The translations under genes and the position numbers were made by a program. 64,000 nucleotides of DNA from DASPHG01 sp035629775 (lineage in GTDB: Bacteria > Actinomycetota > Thermoleophilia > Solirubrobacterales > Thermoleophilaceae): NCBI GenBank assembly GCA_035629775.1, contig DASPHG010000007.1, positions 23,770-87,769 of the forward strand. The letters run 5' to 3'. Every line of letters begins with the position of its first letter. Position 1 is the first letter of the stretch. Shown here piece after piece: positions 42,107 through 51,231 of the stretch. The notes beneath the pieces were generated by a model. The model ran no database searches and was not told the origin of the DNA. It saw only the letters and a list, made by a program, of their open reading frames with translations.

Positions 42107-44902
42107 CTAGGCGCCAGAGTCGAGCGCGGCCGCCAGCTGGTCGCGCGATCCGATCTCGAGCTTTGCGTAGGTGCGGCTCAGGTGCCCCTCGACGGTGCGG
42201 ACCGTGATGAAGAGGTCCTGTGCGATCTCGCGGTTGTTGCTGCCCTCCGCCGCCAGCCGCGCCACCCGGAGCTCGCTCGGCGTCAGCGCCTCGCGCCCGG
42301 ACAACGCGCTCCGGCGTGGGCGGGCGCCACTCGCCGCGAGCTCCTCGTGCGCGCGCTCGGCGAGCGGGACCGCGCCGCATCGGCGCGCGATGTCGAGCGC
42401 AGCCCGCAGGGGGTCGCGAGCGAGCCGCCGGCTGCCCGACCGTCTGAGCGCAGCGCCCAGCTCGAGCTGCGCGCGCGCGAACTCGAGCTGCGCCGGGGAG
42501 CGCTCCAGAACCGCCACCGCCTCGCGCAGATGGTCGATGTCGCCTTCGACGACTCCGAAGGCCGTGAGGGCGATGCCGAGCGCTCGGGGCGCTCCGAACT
42601 CCCGCGCGAGCCGGAGCTCTTCGGCGGCCCGGCGGCTGGCTTCCTCGCGCTCGCCGAGCGCACGGTGGGCCAGGGCCGCCGTCGATCGCCAGGGGAACGC
42701 CGCTGGACTGATCTCCTCCCCGCCGGCGCCGAGAAGGTCCGCCAGCCCGTCGCCCAACCGCCCGCGTGCCAGTCGCAGCAGCCCGCGGCTGTACAGCAGG
42801 GCGTTGAAGACGAGGATCGTCGGGATCTCGCCATCCGCGAGGTCACCCAGGATGGCTTCCGCGGCTGCGAGCTCTCCGCGTTGCACGAGCGCCTCGACGA
42901 CAACCGACTGCAGGAGTGGCCCTCCCGCCCCGGCCTCGTCGCTCTCGAGCCCCGGCGCCGAACCGGCCTCGGCCTCGGCTTCGGCAAGCCGGCCGCAGCG
43001 CAGGTGGATCCATGCGCGCAGCCACGCGGCATTCGCAAGGGCTGTCGGGGACCCCCGCTCGCGGGCATCCCGCAACGCCTCCGCAAGGGCGGCGTCCGCG
43101 ATGTCGTAGCGATCCGCGTAGATCAGCGCGAAGATCGCGCCGTAGAAGCAGAGGGACGCCGACCGAAGCGCATGCTCGTCCCAGCCGTCCAGCGCCTGCG
43201 CCGCGAGTCGAGCGGTCGCGTCACACGGGACGTTGGCCTGCGCATCCGCGTACGCCGCAACCGCCATCAGCAGGCGCTCTCCGCCGCTGCGCCCCGTCAG
43301 CCCCTCGCGATGCGGGGCCAACCGCTCCCGGACCCCGCTCATGCCCTTCAGCGTCAGCTGGATCGAAGCGAGTTCCGCTTCCACCTCGAGCCGGGCATCC
43401 CGCCGGTCGTCCCCCGCCGCGCCACTGGCACTGTCGAAGGCGACCGCCGCGTCGTCCAGGCGCCCGAAGACGGCGAGTGCTCGTCCGAGCTCTCGGTACG
43501 CCTCGACCGCGTCCGCATCCCCTTCGGCCCGTGTGGCCTCCTCGAGAGTCTCGATGCTCGCGGGGTCCCCGGCATCGATCTGCGCCTGGCCGAGTGCCAG
43601 CAGCAGCTCGCCGCGCGAGACATGGGTCGCCCCCTCGGCAAGGGCGCGACCGAGGTACTGCGCCGCCGCGGCCGGCGCGCCGTTCGCGACGGCCCGCCGC
43701 GCCGAGTCCCACAGTGCGTCGACCGCCCACGCCGCGCCCTCCGGCTCGGACTGCAAGAGGTGCGCCGCCACGAGCTCGGGCTTTGCCCGCTCCCGCGCGA
43801 GCACCTGCGCCGCACTCCGGTGGAGGAGCGCGCGGGCGCCCACGCCGAGGCCCGCCTGCACCGAGGCCCGCAGCAGCGGGTGGGCGAAGCCGGCGGGCAG
43901 CTCCGTTCTCAGCAGTCCGGCCGCCGCGAGCGTGTCGGCGGCCCGTGCCGCTTCCGGCACGTCGATCTCGGCCACGGCCGCGGCCTGATGCAGCGGAACC
44001 GCGTCGCCCAGCACCGCGATCGCTCGCGCGAGCCTCTGCGATGCCGAGTCGAGGCGTGCAAGCCGCGCGGCGACCGCTTCCGAGACGCTGCTCGGGACCA
44101 TGTCTGCCACGCGGTCGGCGGCACCCTCGGGCGGCCCCTCCGCAATCCCGGCGAGAAGCTCTCGCAGGAAGAACGGGTTGCCACCCGCGGCGCGGTGGCA
44201 CGCGCGAGCGAACTCCGAGCTCGTCTCGTCACCGAGCACCGAACGCGCGAGCGCGATCCCGGCCGGCTCGCTCAGCGGCGGCGGCCGGAGGACCCGCGTG
44301 AACGCCGCGCTGGCCATTCCGCGCAGCGCCTCCTGCCCCCGATCGGGCTCGCCCGTGCGGGTCGCCACGGCGAGCAGCAACGGCAGCGCCTCGAGCCGGC
44401 GGGCCAGATAGCGCAGCCACACGAGCGACGGGGTGTCCGCCCAGTGAGCGTCGTCGACCGCGAGCAGCAACGGGCCGCGTGCGCTGAGATTCGCGCACAG
44501 CCAGGTCAAGCCGTGGATCCGCGCGAACGAGGCGTCGCCGGCCGGCTCGGACGCGGTTTCGTCGGAGGGACCGAACAGGCTCGCCGCGAGCGCAGCGGGT
44601 CCGTCGAAGACCTCGTCAGGGGCGTCGTCGCGCCGTAGCGCCGGCTCGAGCAGGTGAATGGCGATCCCGAACGGGAATCCAGCCTCGAGCTCGTCCGACT
44701 CGGCTGACAGGACCAGGAAGCCCGCGTCGGCCGCGCGGCCCTTCGTGACGTCGAGAAGCGTGCTCTTCCCGATCCCTGGCGGGCCCTCGATCAGCAGCAG
44801 GCGTCCGCTCCCCGCCCGTGCGCTCGTCAGGGCGTCCGATAGCGCCTCGAACTCGGCTTCCCGCTCTAGCAGGGGCACGCGGGAGGGTGCGATCTGGGTC
44901 AT
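42107..44902 (-). CDS. LuxR-family LAL/MalT-type ATPase transcriptional regulator
   Basis: 931 aa from ATG 44902 with AGGA 8 bases upstream. N-terminal STAND/AAA ATPase: Walker A LLLIEGPPGIGKSTLLD, Walker B LLLAVDDAHWADTPSLVW. A long helical TPR-like middle (about residues 400-840) is followed by a C-terminal LuxR helix-turn-helix: LTPSELRVARLAAEGSNNRE and TVRTVEGHLSRTYAKLEI. Such regulators bind a ligand through the helical region and activate transcription with ATP. Divergent from a secreted-protein gene (133 bp), a likely target. Confidence 0.92.
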   Translation of the reverse strand: MTQIAPSRVPLLEREAEFEALSDALTSARAGSGRLLLIEGPPGIGKSTLLDVTKGRAADAGFLVLSAESDELEAGFPFGIAIHLLEPALRRDDAPDEVFDGPAALAASLFGPSDETASEPAGDASFARIHGLTWLCANLSARGPLLLAVDDAHWADTPSLVWLRYLARRLEALPLLLAVATRTGEPDRGQEALRGMASAAFTRVLRPPPLSEPAGIALARSVLGDETSSEFARACHRAAGGNPFFLRELLAGIAEGPPEGAADRVADMVPSSVSEAVAARLARLDSASQRLARAIAVLGDAVPLHQAAAVAEIDVPEAARAADTLAAAGLLRTELPAGFAHPLLRASVQAGLGVGARALLHRSAAQVLARERAKPELVAAHLLQSEPEGAAWAVDALWDSARRAVANGAPAAAAQYLGRALAEGATHVSRGELLLALGQAQIDAGDPASIETLEEATRAEGDADAVEAYRELGRALAVFGRLDDAAVAFDSASGAAGDDRRDARLEVEAELASIQLTLKGMSGVRERLAPHREGLTGRSGGERLLMAVAAYADAQANVPCDATARLAAQALDGWDEHALRSASLCFYGAIFALIYADRYDIADAALAEALRDARERGSPTALANAAWLRAWIHLRCGRLAEAEAEAGSAPGLESDEAGAGGPLLQSVVVEALVQRGELAAAEAILGDLADGEIPTILVFNALLYSRGLLRLARGRLGDGLADLLGAGGEEISPAAFPWRSTAALAHRALGEREEASRRAAEELRLAREFGAPRALGIALTAFGVVEGDIDHLREAVAVLERSPAQLEFARAQLELGAALRRSGSRRLARDPLRAALDIARRCGAVPLAERAHEELAASGARPRRSALSGREALTPSELRVARLAAEGSNNREIAQDLFITVRTVEGHLSRTYAKLEIGSRDQLAAALDSGA

Positions 44903-45035
44903 GACGCGGTCCTGCGACGACTGTACGCCAGAAAAGACAGGTAGTCGACCGTGATGACACACGAGCGGCTGCGTGCCAGTGTCGAGCCACTCCCGAACGG
45001 CCCCGCCGGGCCGGCTTGCCAACAAGGAGGCTCGC

Positions 45036-46001
45036 ATGAGACGCATCCCCGCCCTGATCGCGCTGATCGCGCTGTTCCTCGTCGCTGCACCCACGGCGTC
45101 CGCGGCGGTGAGCGGCACCTTCACGTCCGGCACCAAGCACGTCACGATCGTGATCACCAACACCGGCGCGAGCAGCATCGAGCGGTTGCAGATCAAGCTT
45201 CAGGGGGCCGAGCACACGGGCGCGGTCGCCGATCGCCCTGGAGCGGTCGACGGCAGCTACAGCCCCACCGACTTCACCTACGAGCCTTCCACGCCTCTCG
45301 GTCCCGGCCTCAAGGTCACGCTGGTCGTGAGCACCACCGGCCCGGTCACGGGTGTCATCGTCCGCGACGACACGCTCACGAGCAACGGCTACGGGCCCGA
45401 CACGACGCTGAGGAACGGGTACGACCCACCGCCTGACGAAAAGCCGCCCGGAGGGAAACCGCCGAAGGACGATCCGCCCAAGGGCGAGCCGCCGGCGGAG
45501 TGTCGGTGCGCGGACTTCACGCTCGCGACCGACAAGATCGGGACGAAGGTCATGGACGACGTTCTCTTCCTCACCTTCGACCTCGACTGGGATCTCGACT
45601 GCAACGAGTCGCCCGGCACCGGTTGCGAGGGCACGTTCGACGTCATCGGCCCGCGCCAGTCCAAGGCCACGCGCGGTCTCGACCTCGAGCTGAAGAAGCC
45701 GAAGGCGAAGGTCAGGTGCAAGAGCGACGGAAACGGCTGCAAGGACACCACGGGCTCACGCTCGGTCCGGCTGCGGATCGCGAACGCCAAGAAGGAGGAG
45801 GAACCGCTTGCGACACTCGTCGACAGACTCGGTAGGAACCCGGCCGACGGGAAGCCGCAGGCGTTCGTGTTCCACGTACAGAGGACGTGTGGCACGACGA
45901 AGCTGAAGGCGCTGGTCGTCCGCGTCGTCTTCAACTCCAAGGGGCGCGTCAACCGGAAGAAGAGCGACCTCGACGGGAACGGCAAGCCCGACGGGGCCTG
46001 A
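45036..46001 (+). CDS. Secreted protein of unknown function
   Basis: 321 aa; AAGGAGG 5 bases upstream fixes the start at 45036. Signal peptide IPALIALIALFLVAAPTASA. Two parts: an N-terminal beta-rich domain (VSGTFTSGTKHVTIVITNTG) and a C-terminal one with four or more cysteines (FDLDWDLDCNESPGTGCEG, KVRCKSDGNGCKDTTGSRS), joined by a Pro/Lys linker (PPPDEKPPGGKPPKDDPP). It resembles extracellular adhesive or matrix proteins in general layout only. Divergent from the LAL regulator, followed by a hairpin at 46002-46025. Confidence 0.8.
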   Translation: MRRIPALIALIALFLVAAPTASAAVSGTFTSGTKHVTIVITNTGASSIERLQIKLQGAEHTGAVADRPGAVDGSYSPTDFTYEPSTPLGPGLKVTLVVSTTGPVTGVIVRDDTLTSNGYGPDTTLRNGYDPPPDEKPPGGKPPKDDPPKGEPPAECRCADFTLATDKIGTKVMDDVLFLTFDLDWDLDCNESPGTGCEGTFDVIGPRQSKATRGLDLELKKPKAKVRCKSDGNGCKDTTGSRSVRLRIANAKKEEEPLATLVDRLGRNPADGKPQAFVFHVQRTCGTTKLKALVVRVVFNSKGRVNRKKSDLDGNGKPDGA

Positions 46002-46025
46002 CGCCGCGCGCGTACGCGCTCGGCG
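46002..46025 (+). terminator. Hairpin between convergent genes
   Basis: CGCCGCGCGC and GCGCTCGGCG pair over 10 positions with one mismatch around a GTAC loop, immediately after the stop at 46001. It lacks a long U-run but sits between converging genes and may stop both transcripts. Confidence 0.45.
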
Positions 46026-46028
46026 CGT

Positions 46029-47138
46029 CTAGTTGGCCTCGGAGTCGGGCAACTCGGCCTCGCTGCGGAGGCGGTTGCTCATGATGCGCTTGTGCTTGCG
46101 AGTCATCAGCGCGAGGTCGGCCGAGGCCAGCAGGTCCGAGGCCTGCATGCCCGGTGCGAGCTCGGCGGTTCCCCAGGCGAGCGTCTGCGGTTCGCCGTCG
46201 GGGCGGATGCACGAGGCAACGACGCTCTGCGAGACACGCTCGGCGACCCGCTCGGCCGAGTCCTGGTCGACGCCGGGTAGGAGCACCGCGAACTCGTCGC
46301 CCCCCCAGCGGTAGCAGGCGTCGTCGTCGCGCACCGCGGCGCGCATGGCGGCCGCGGCGCTGCGAAGCATCTCGTCGCCGTTCAGATGGCCGTAGGAATC
46401 GTTGATCTGCTTGAAGCCGTCGAGGTCGGAGACCATCACGCTGAGCGGCTGCCCGCGCAGGCGCGCCATCTCGATCGCGCGGTCCACGCGCTCGTCGAAG
46501 GCGCGCCGGTTCAGGAGGCCGGTCAGCGGGTCGAGACGCGCCTGGCGCTGGGCGTGCTCTTCGTCCTCGATCAGATCCGCGCGCTGGATACGCACGCTCG
46601 TCGTCCAGACGCACGCCATCATCGTGAGCGCCGACCAGATCACGAGCCGCAGCACCATGTCGCCTGCGTACACGCCGGACCAGTCGTCGTAGAACAACGG
46701 CAGCGTGGCCAGCAGGCCGGTCGCGCCCAGGATGCCGAGCGTCCGTCGCGGCGGGTGGGAGGCGCCGGCGAGCGCCATCCAGATCAGGAACAGCGTCGTG
46801 TAGGGAGACTCGCGGCCGTCGGACAGCCAGATGACGAGGGCGATCCCCGCGAGCGCGGCGTAGTGGACGGCGAGCGCTACGTCGGGGCGGAAGACGGTCG
46901 TCCGCTCGAGCCGCAGCCCGAGCAGCACGTAGCTGCCGACGAGGACGCAGACGATCGACCAGCCGGCCGCAGCGCCGAGCGGCACGTCGGGGGCGGCTAG
47001 CGGCGACAGCACCACGATCACCGCGGCGGTGAGGAGTGCGGCCGCTCCCGTGATCCGACGAACCACGTTCATGTCGGCGCCGCGGTAGCCGCCGCTGACC
47101 AGGAAGGAGCCGAGACGACTGAGCCGGTGCGCGCTCAT
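46029..47138 (-). CDS. Membrane diguanylate cyclase (GGDEF)
   Basis: 369 aa. Six hydrophobic segments in residues 25-185 form a sensor region. The GGDEF domain has DPLTGLLNRRAFDERV, VMVSDLDGFKQINDSYGH and an intact CYRWGGDEFAVLLPG. It should make cyclic di-GMP from GTP. No clear RxxD inhibitory site directly upstream of the motif. ATGA overlap with the GGDEF/HD-GYP gene upstream indicates coupled production of synthesis and degradation activities. Confidence 0.93.
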   Translation of the reverse strand: MSAHRLSRLGSFLVSGGYRGADMNVVRRITGAAALLTAAVIVVLSPLAAPDVPLGAAAGWSIVCVLVGSYVLLGLRLERTTVFRPDVALAVHYAALAGIALVIWLSDGRESPYTTLFLIWMALAGASHPPRRTLGILGATGLLATLPLFYDDWSGVYAGDMVLRLVIWSALTMMACVWTTSVRIQRADLIEDEEHAQRQARLDPLTGLLNRRAFDERVDRAIEMARLRGQPLSVMVSDLDGFKQINDSYGHLNGDEMLRSAAAAMRAAVRDDDACYRWGGDEFAVLLPGVDQDSAERVAERVSQSVVASCIRPDGEPQTLAWGTAELAPGMQASDLLASADLALMTRKHKRIMSNRLRSEAELPDSEAN

Positions 47139-48844
47139 CGGAGCGCCCTCGTGACGCGGGCGGTCAGGGACTCGCCGGAGCGATCCTCCCGCTCGAGCAG
47201 GTCGACGAACGTGGCCACGATCGCGGGGTCGAACTGCGTGCCGGCGTGGCGGAGGAGCTCGGCGCGCGCCTCTGCCTCCGGCATGGCGGGGCGATAGACG
47301 CGGTCGTTGGTCATCGCCTCGTAGGCGTCGACGACCGACAGGATGCGCGCCTCAAAGGGGATCTGCTCCCCGAACAGGCCCGACGGGTAGCCCTGGCCGT
47401 CCGGGCGCTCGTGGTGCGCGAGCACCCAGCCCGCGATGTCGTCGAGGTGCGCGCCCTCGAGGATCCGCGCGCCCAGCTCGGGGTGCTTTCGCATCTCGCT
47501 CCACTCGCCGTCGTCGAGCGCGCCGGGCTTCTTCAGGATCGAGTCGGGGATCCCGATCTTGCCGATGTCGTGCAGGACGCCCGCGAGGTGCATCCGCTCG
47601 ATCCGGTCCTCGTCCATGTCCATCTCGGCGGCGATCGAGCGCGCGTAACGGCCGACGAGCTGAGAATGGCGAGCGGTGCCGGCGTCGCGCATGTCGAGCG
47701 TCTCGGCCAGTACGAGGACGGCCGCGAGGTGGCCCTCCTCGAGCACCGCCTGCCGGGTCTGCTCGCCGAGCAGGTTCGCGGCGATCTCACGGTTGTAGAT
47801 GACGGTCCGGTCCCGGCCGAGCGCCTTCGCCGCGAAGACGGCGCGGTCGGCGCCGGTCAGGAGCTCCTCGGCGGTCGAGCCGTGCTTCGGGTAGCTGGCG
47901 ATGCCGAGCGAAACGGTCAGCCCCGTCTGGACGAACGCCTCGCGTACCTCGCGCCGCAGCCGGTCCGCCAGCACGTAGGCACCGTGCTCGTCGGTGTCGG
48001 GCGCGATCAGAGCGAACTCCTCGCCGCTGATCCGGGCGGCGATGTCGATGCGCCGCTTGCTGTCCTGGATGACCTGTGCGATCGCCTTGAGCGCGCGGTC
48101 GGAGGTGGCGTGGCCCTGTGTCTCGTTGAACTCGCCGAAGCGGTCCAGGTCGATGATGACGATGCTCACCGGACGGTCGCCGCGGCGGGCGCGCTCGAGC
48201 TCCAGCTCTGAGAGCTCCTTCAGGCCACGCCGGTTGAGCAGGCCTGTGTGCGCGTCGGTGCGGGCGGCGTCGGCGAGCCGGCCGATCAGGGCGCGGACGC
48301 GGACGCGCATCGTCCCGACCATCCACGTGGCGAGCGCGACGGTCGCCACGGTCCCGAGCCACGCCTCGAGCGCCCCCTGGTCGCCCCACAACGCGAGTCC
48401 GTACGCGGCGGCGACGAGCGCCACCTGGCCGACGGCCCAGAGCCGGTTCAGGAAGTAGCCCGCCTGCAGGCCGACGGCGACGTAGAAGACCGACCAGACC
48501 CCCTCGGCGGCGTCGCTGAAGAACTCGACCGCGTAGGTCACGAGGATCGTCGCCAGCGCGAGTGCGGCCGGCGTCGCCCAGGACGGGAGGCGCGCCTCGG
48601 CGCGCAGGCAGATCAGGCCGACCGTGTACGCGAGCGCGACGAGCGAGAGGATCCCGGTCTCGTTCGTGGCGGAGTCGTTCGGTACGAGGGTGAGGACCAG
48701 GGCGACGGTCGCGCCTGAGACGAAGGCGTACCCCAGCGAGCGCGCTAGCGCCGCCGGACCCGGTAGCGAGTCGTTCGGGGCCTCCGTCTTCTCCGTGCTC
48801 CTCAGCTGATGCGCAGTCGAGGACGCCGGGTCTTGCGCCTTCAC
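47135..48844 (-). CDS. GGDEF / HD-GYP cyclic-di-GMP signalling protein
   Basis: 569 aa, GTG start. N-terminal membrane region (about 35-190), then GGDEF domain with variant RISGEEFALIAP (SGEEF instead of GGDEF) and an HD-GYP domain: MHLAGVLHDIGKIGIPDSIL and LAHHERPDGQGYPSGLFGE with metal-binding His/Asp and the GYP motif. The HD-GYP part should hydrolyse cyclic di-GMP. The GGDEF part may be weakly active or only GTP-binding. It lies directly upstream of a second cyclase. Confidence 0.92.
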   Translation of the reverse strand: MKAQDPASSTAHQLRSTEKTEAPNDSLPGPAALARSLGYAFVSGATVALVLTLVPNDSATNETGILSLVALAYTVGLICLRAEARLPSWATPAALALATILVTYAVEFFSDAAEGVWSVFYVAVGLQAGYFLNRLWAVGQVALVAAAYGLALWGDQGALEAWLGTVATVALATWMVGTMRVRVRALIGRLADAARTDAHTGLLNRRGLKELSELELERARRGDRPVSIVIIDLDRFGEFNETQGHATSDRALKAIAQVIQDSKRRIDIAARISGEEFALIAPDTDEHGAYVLADRLRREVREAFVQTGLTVSLGIASYPKHGSTAEELLTGADRAVFAAKALGRDRTVIYNREIAANLLGEQTRQAVLEEGHLAAVLVLAETLDMRDAGTARHSQLVGRYARSIAAEMDMDEDRIERMHLAGVLHDIGKIGIPDSILKKPGALDDGEWSEMRKHPELGARILEGAHLDDIAGWVLAHHERPDGQGYPSGLFGEQIPFEARILSVVDAYEAMTNDRVYRPAMPEAEARAELLRHAGTQFDPAIVATFVDLLEREDRSGESLTARVTRALR

Positions 48845-48871
48845 TTCTGAGCTATCGACGGCCCTCAGAAA

Positions 48872-48884
48872 GCGCTTTAAGCGC
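48872..48884 (-). terminator. Weak hairpin terminator after the beta-lactamase-like gene
   Basis: Minus-strand GCGCTT-A-AAGCGC (5-6 bp stem) is followed by TTTCT, nine bases after the stop at 48893. Short stem, so only a modest candidate. Confidence 0.35.
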
Positions 48885-48892
48885 GGAATGGG

Positions 48893-49660
48893 TTACTGGA
48901 CGCGCGCGAGACCGCGTAGCAGACGGCGAAAAACGCCCCGGAGCGTTCGCTTGCCGTAGCGGTGCGAGCCGTTCGCCTCGGTCATCACCGCTACGGCGAC
49001 GCGCATGCCATCCCTGCGCAGGAGCGCGACCTGGTGATCGACCGCCCCGGTTCCCGATCCCCACCCCCCCTTGAAGTGGAGCCGCCAGCCGCTGGGGGCG
49101 ACCCGCCCGACACCCCAACGCTGCGGCTTCACGACGGACGCGAGCAGGCGAAGCGCGGTGTCGCGGTGGCGCCGCACGACGAGGCGGTCGAGGCGCAGGA
49201 AGAAGCGCGCCTGGTCCGCGGCGTTTACACGCGAGCTGCCCCACGGGTGGGCGACCGGGGTGAACCGGCGCATCTTCGCGCGCCTCGCCACGCGCCGCAG
49301 GCCGCGGTTCCGAACGAAGTTGCGCACGTGGGAGGCGGTCGTGTTGTCGGAGCGGCGGATCATCGGCCGCAGAAGCCGCCGATCGCGCCGGCGAAGCGGC
49401 CGGTCGCGCACGCTTCGGTGGTTCAGGTACGCGACCATGAGCATCGGCTTGAGCACGCTCGCCGCGGGCACGGTGCGCCGCCGCCGGTGGCCCCACGCGC
49501 GCCGCTCGGTGCGGACCGCGAAGCTGACCACCCCACGCCGGTCAGCGGCGTACTTCCGCGCGGCGTCGACGTCGGGCGACCAGCGCGGCGGCGCCACCGC
49601 GGCTGCCGGTGCGCACGCGTACAGCGCGAGAAAGATCCCCGTTGCGGTTAAGGCGCGCAT
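48893..49660 (-). CDS. Beta-lactamase/DD-peptidase-fold secreted serine hydrolase
   Basis: 255 aa. Signal peptide LTATGIFLALYACAPAAAVA. Class A-like motifs in order: SVLK (PAASVLKPMLMV, nucleophile Ser and Lys), SDN (RRSDNTTASHV), and KGG in FKGGWGSGTGAVDHQ in place of the usual KTG/KSG. The protein is rich in Arg (RRRDRRLLRPMIRRSDN). It may be a peptidoglycan-active or carbohydrate esterase-type hydrolase rather than a true beta-lactamase. Divergent from the second polyprenyl glycosylphosphotransferase. Confidence 0.82.
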   Translation of the reverse strand: MRALTATGIFLALYACAPAAAVAPPRWSPDVDAARKYAADRRGVVSFAVRTERRAWGHRRRRTVPAASVLKPMLMVAYLNHRSVRDRPLRRRDRRLLRPMIRRSDNTTASHVRNFVRNRGLRRVARRAKMRRFTPVAHPWGSSRVNAADQARFFLRLDRLVVRRHRDTALRLLASVVKPQRWGVGRVAPSGWRLHFKGGWGSGTGAVDHQVALLRRDGMRVAVAVMTEANGSHRYGKRTLRGVFRRLLRGLARVQ

Positions 49661-49701
49661 GTACTAGCTTGGAGCCCAGGACCTGGTTGGGAGGGGCACG
49701 G

Positions 49702-51195
49702 ATGTTGGAAGAAGGGGATCACATCGCCACCCGCGGCACAGACGCCACACGGCTAGGACGCGATTCCGCGCTCGAGGCGCTTGGTCCACGTAGGCGAAGC
49801 ACCGATCTGCGCGCGGCGGGCGGTCTCGCGCAGCCGGAGGCCGTGCGCACCAACGCGGCCCGGCGCGACCAGGTCTTCCGCCGCCTGCTCGCCCTCGCCG
49901 ACATCCTCGCCGCGTCGATCTCGATCGTGATCGCGGGCGCGCTGCTGGCGGCCGACCTCGTCAACCTCGCCTCGCTCATCGGGCTGCCGCTGATCGTCTT
50001 CGCAGCGAAGACGGTCGGCCTGTACGACCGCGACGAGCTCGTCATCCACAAGACGACGCTGAACGACGCGCCGAAGCTCTTCTACGTCACCACCCTCTTC
50101 ACGCTCGTCTATACGGTCGTGCAGGCCGACCTGCAGGAAACGATGATCGCCACGCAGACGATCGTCGTGCTGTGGGCACTCATGATGAGCACCATGATGG
50201 TCGGGCGCTGGGGCGCGCGCTGGGTCGCCCGCACGGTCACGCCGCCCGAGCGCTGTGTCCTGGTCGGCGACACGACGCACGCGCGCCGCGTGAAGCGCCT
50301 CCTCGAGTCGCACCCGACCCTGAGCGCCGAGCTGGTCGCCGTCATCCCCTTCCAGCGGGTGACCGCGCGCGGCGAGGACGCGCACGAGTTCGGCGAGTAC
50401 CTGAAGCGGAGCGACTTCCACAGGGTCATCGTGACCCACACCGACGAGGCGCACGACATGATCGACACGATCCGGATCTTCAAGTCGCGCGGCGTCAAGG
50501 TGAGCGTGCTGCCGAGCCTGTTCGACGTGCTCGGGTCGGCGGTCGAGTTCGACGACCTGGGCGGCGCCACGCTTCTCGGGGTCCGCCGGTACGGGCTCAC
50601 GCGCTCTTCGGAGTACATGAAGCGCGGGCTCGACATCCTGGTCGCCGCGGCCGCGCTGGTCGCGCTCGCCCCGCTCTTCGCCGCCATCGCCGTGCTGATC
50701 AAGCGCAGCTCTCCCGGCCCGGTCTTCTTCCGCCAGACGCGGGTCGGCATGGGAGACACGCGGTTCCAGATCGTGAAGTTCCGAACCATGCGCGACGACG
50801 CGGAGGAGCGCAAGGTCGAGCTGCTCGACCGCAACGAGACACGCGGCCTGTTCAAGATCGCCGACGACCCGCGCGTCACCGGGATCGGCGGCGTGCTGCG
50901 CCGCGCGTCGCTCGACGAGCTGCCGCAGCTCCTGAACGTGCTGCGCGGCGAGATGAGCCTGGTCGGGCCGCGACCGCTCGTCGTCGACGAGGACGAGCAG
51001 GTCGCGGGCTGGCACCGCGGCCGCCTCGACCTGACGCCCGGCATGACGGGCGCCTGGCAGATCCTCGGCAACCGCGTGCCGCTCGAGGACATGGTCTCGC
51101 TCGACTACCTCTACATCGTCAACTGGTCGCTCTGGTCGGACATCCAGATCCTGCTGCGCACGGTGCCCCACGTGCTCGGCCGTCGTAACCGCTAG
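49702..51195 (+). CDS. Initiating polyprenyl glycosylphosphotransferase (second copy)
   Basis: 497 aa from ATG 49702, with GGGAGGGG 5 bases upstream fixing the start. Membrane helices in the first 200 residues (LADILAASISIVIAGALLAA), a middle nucleotide-binding-like domain (RCVLVGDTTHARRVKRLLES), then the catalytic domain: YMKRGLDILVAAAALVALAP, VKFRTMRDDAEERKVEL, LRRASLDELPQLLNVLRGEM, LVGPRP, LTPGMTGAWQILGN. It transfers sugar-1-phosphate to undecaprenyl phosphate. Followed by an NAD epimerase, so a second surface glycan may start here. Confidence 0.93.
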   Translation: MLEEGDHIATRGTDATRLGRDSALEALGPRRRSTDLRAAGGLAQPEAVRTNAARRDQVFRRLLALADILAASISIVIAGALLAADLVNLASLIGLPLIVFAAKTVGLYDRDELVIHKTTLNDAPKLFYVTTLFTLVYTVVQADLQETMIATQTIVVLWALMMSTMMVGRWGARWVARTVTPPERCVLVGDTTHARRVKRLLESHPTLSAELVAVIPFQRVTARGEDAHEFGEYLKRSDFHRVIVTHTDEAHDMIDTIRIFKSRGVKVSVLPSLFDVLGSAVEFDDLGGATLLGVRRYGLTRSSEYMKRGLDILVAAAALVALAPLFAAIAVLIKRSSPGPVFFRQTRVGMGDTRFQIVKFRTMRDDAEERKVELLDRNETRGLFKIADDPRVTGIGGVLRRASLDELPQLLNVLRGEMSLVGPRPLVVDEDEQVAGWHRGRLDLTPGMTGAWQILGNRVPLEDMVSLDYLYIVNWSLWSDIQILLRTVPHVLGRRNR

Positions 51196-51231
51196 GCAGC
51201 CCGGGCTCCCGCGCCGGTAGCGTTCGGGCGC

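Noticed and set aside
42182..44638. Long plus-strand open frame opposite the LuxR-family regulator
   Set aside because: Its translation has no domain and the opposite strand has clear ATPase and helix-turn-helix motifs.
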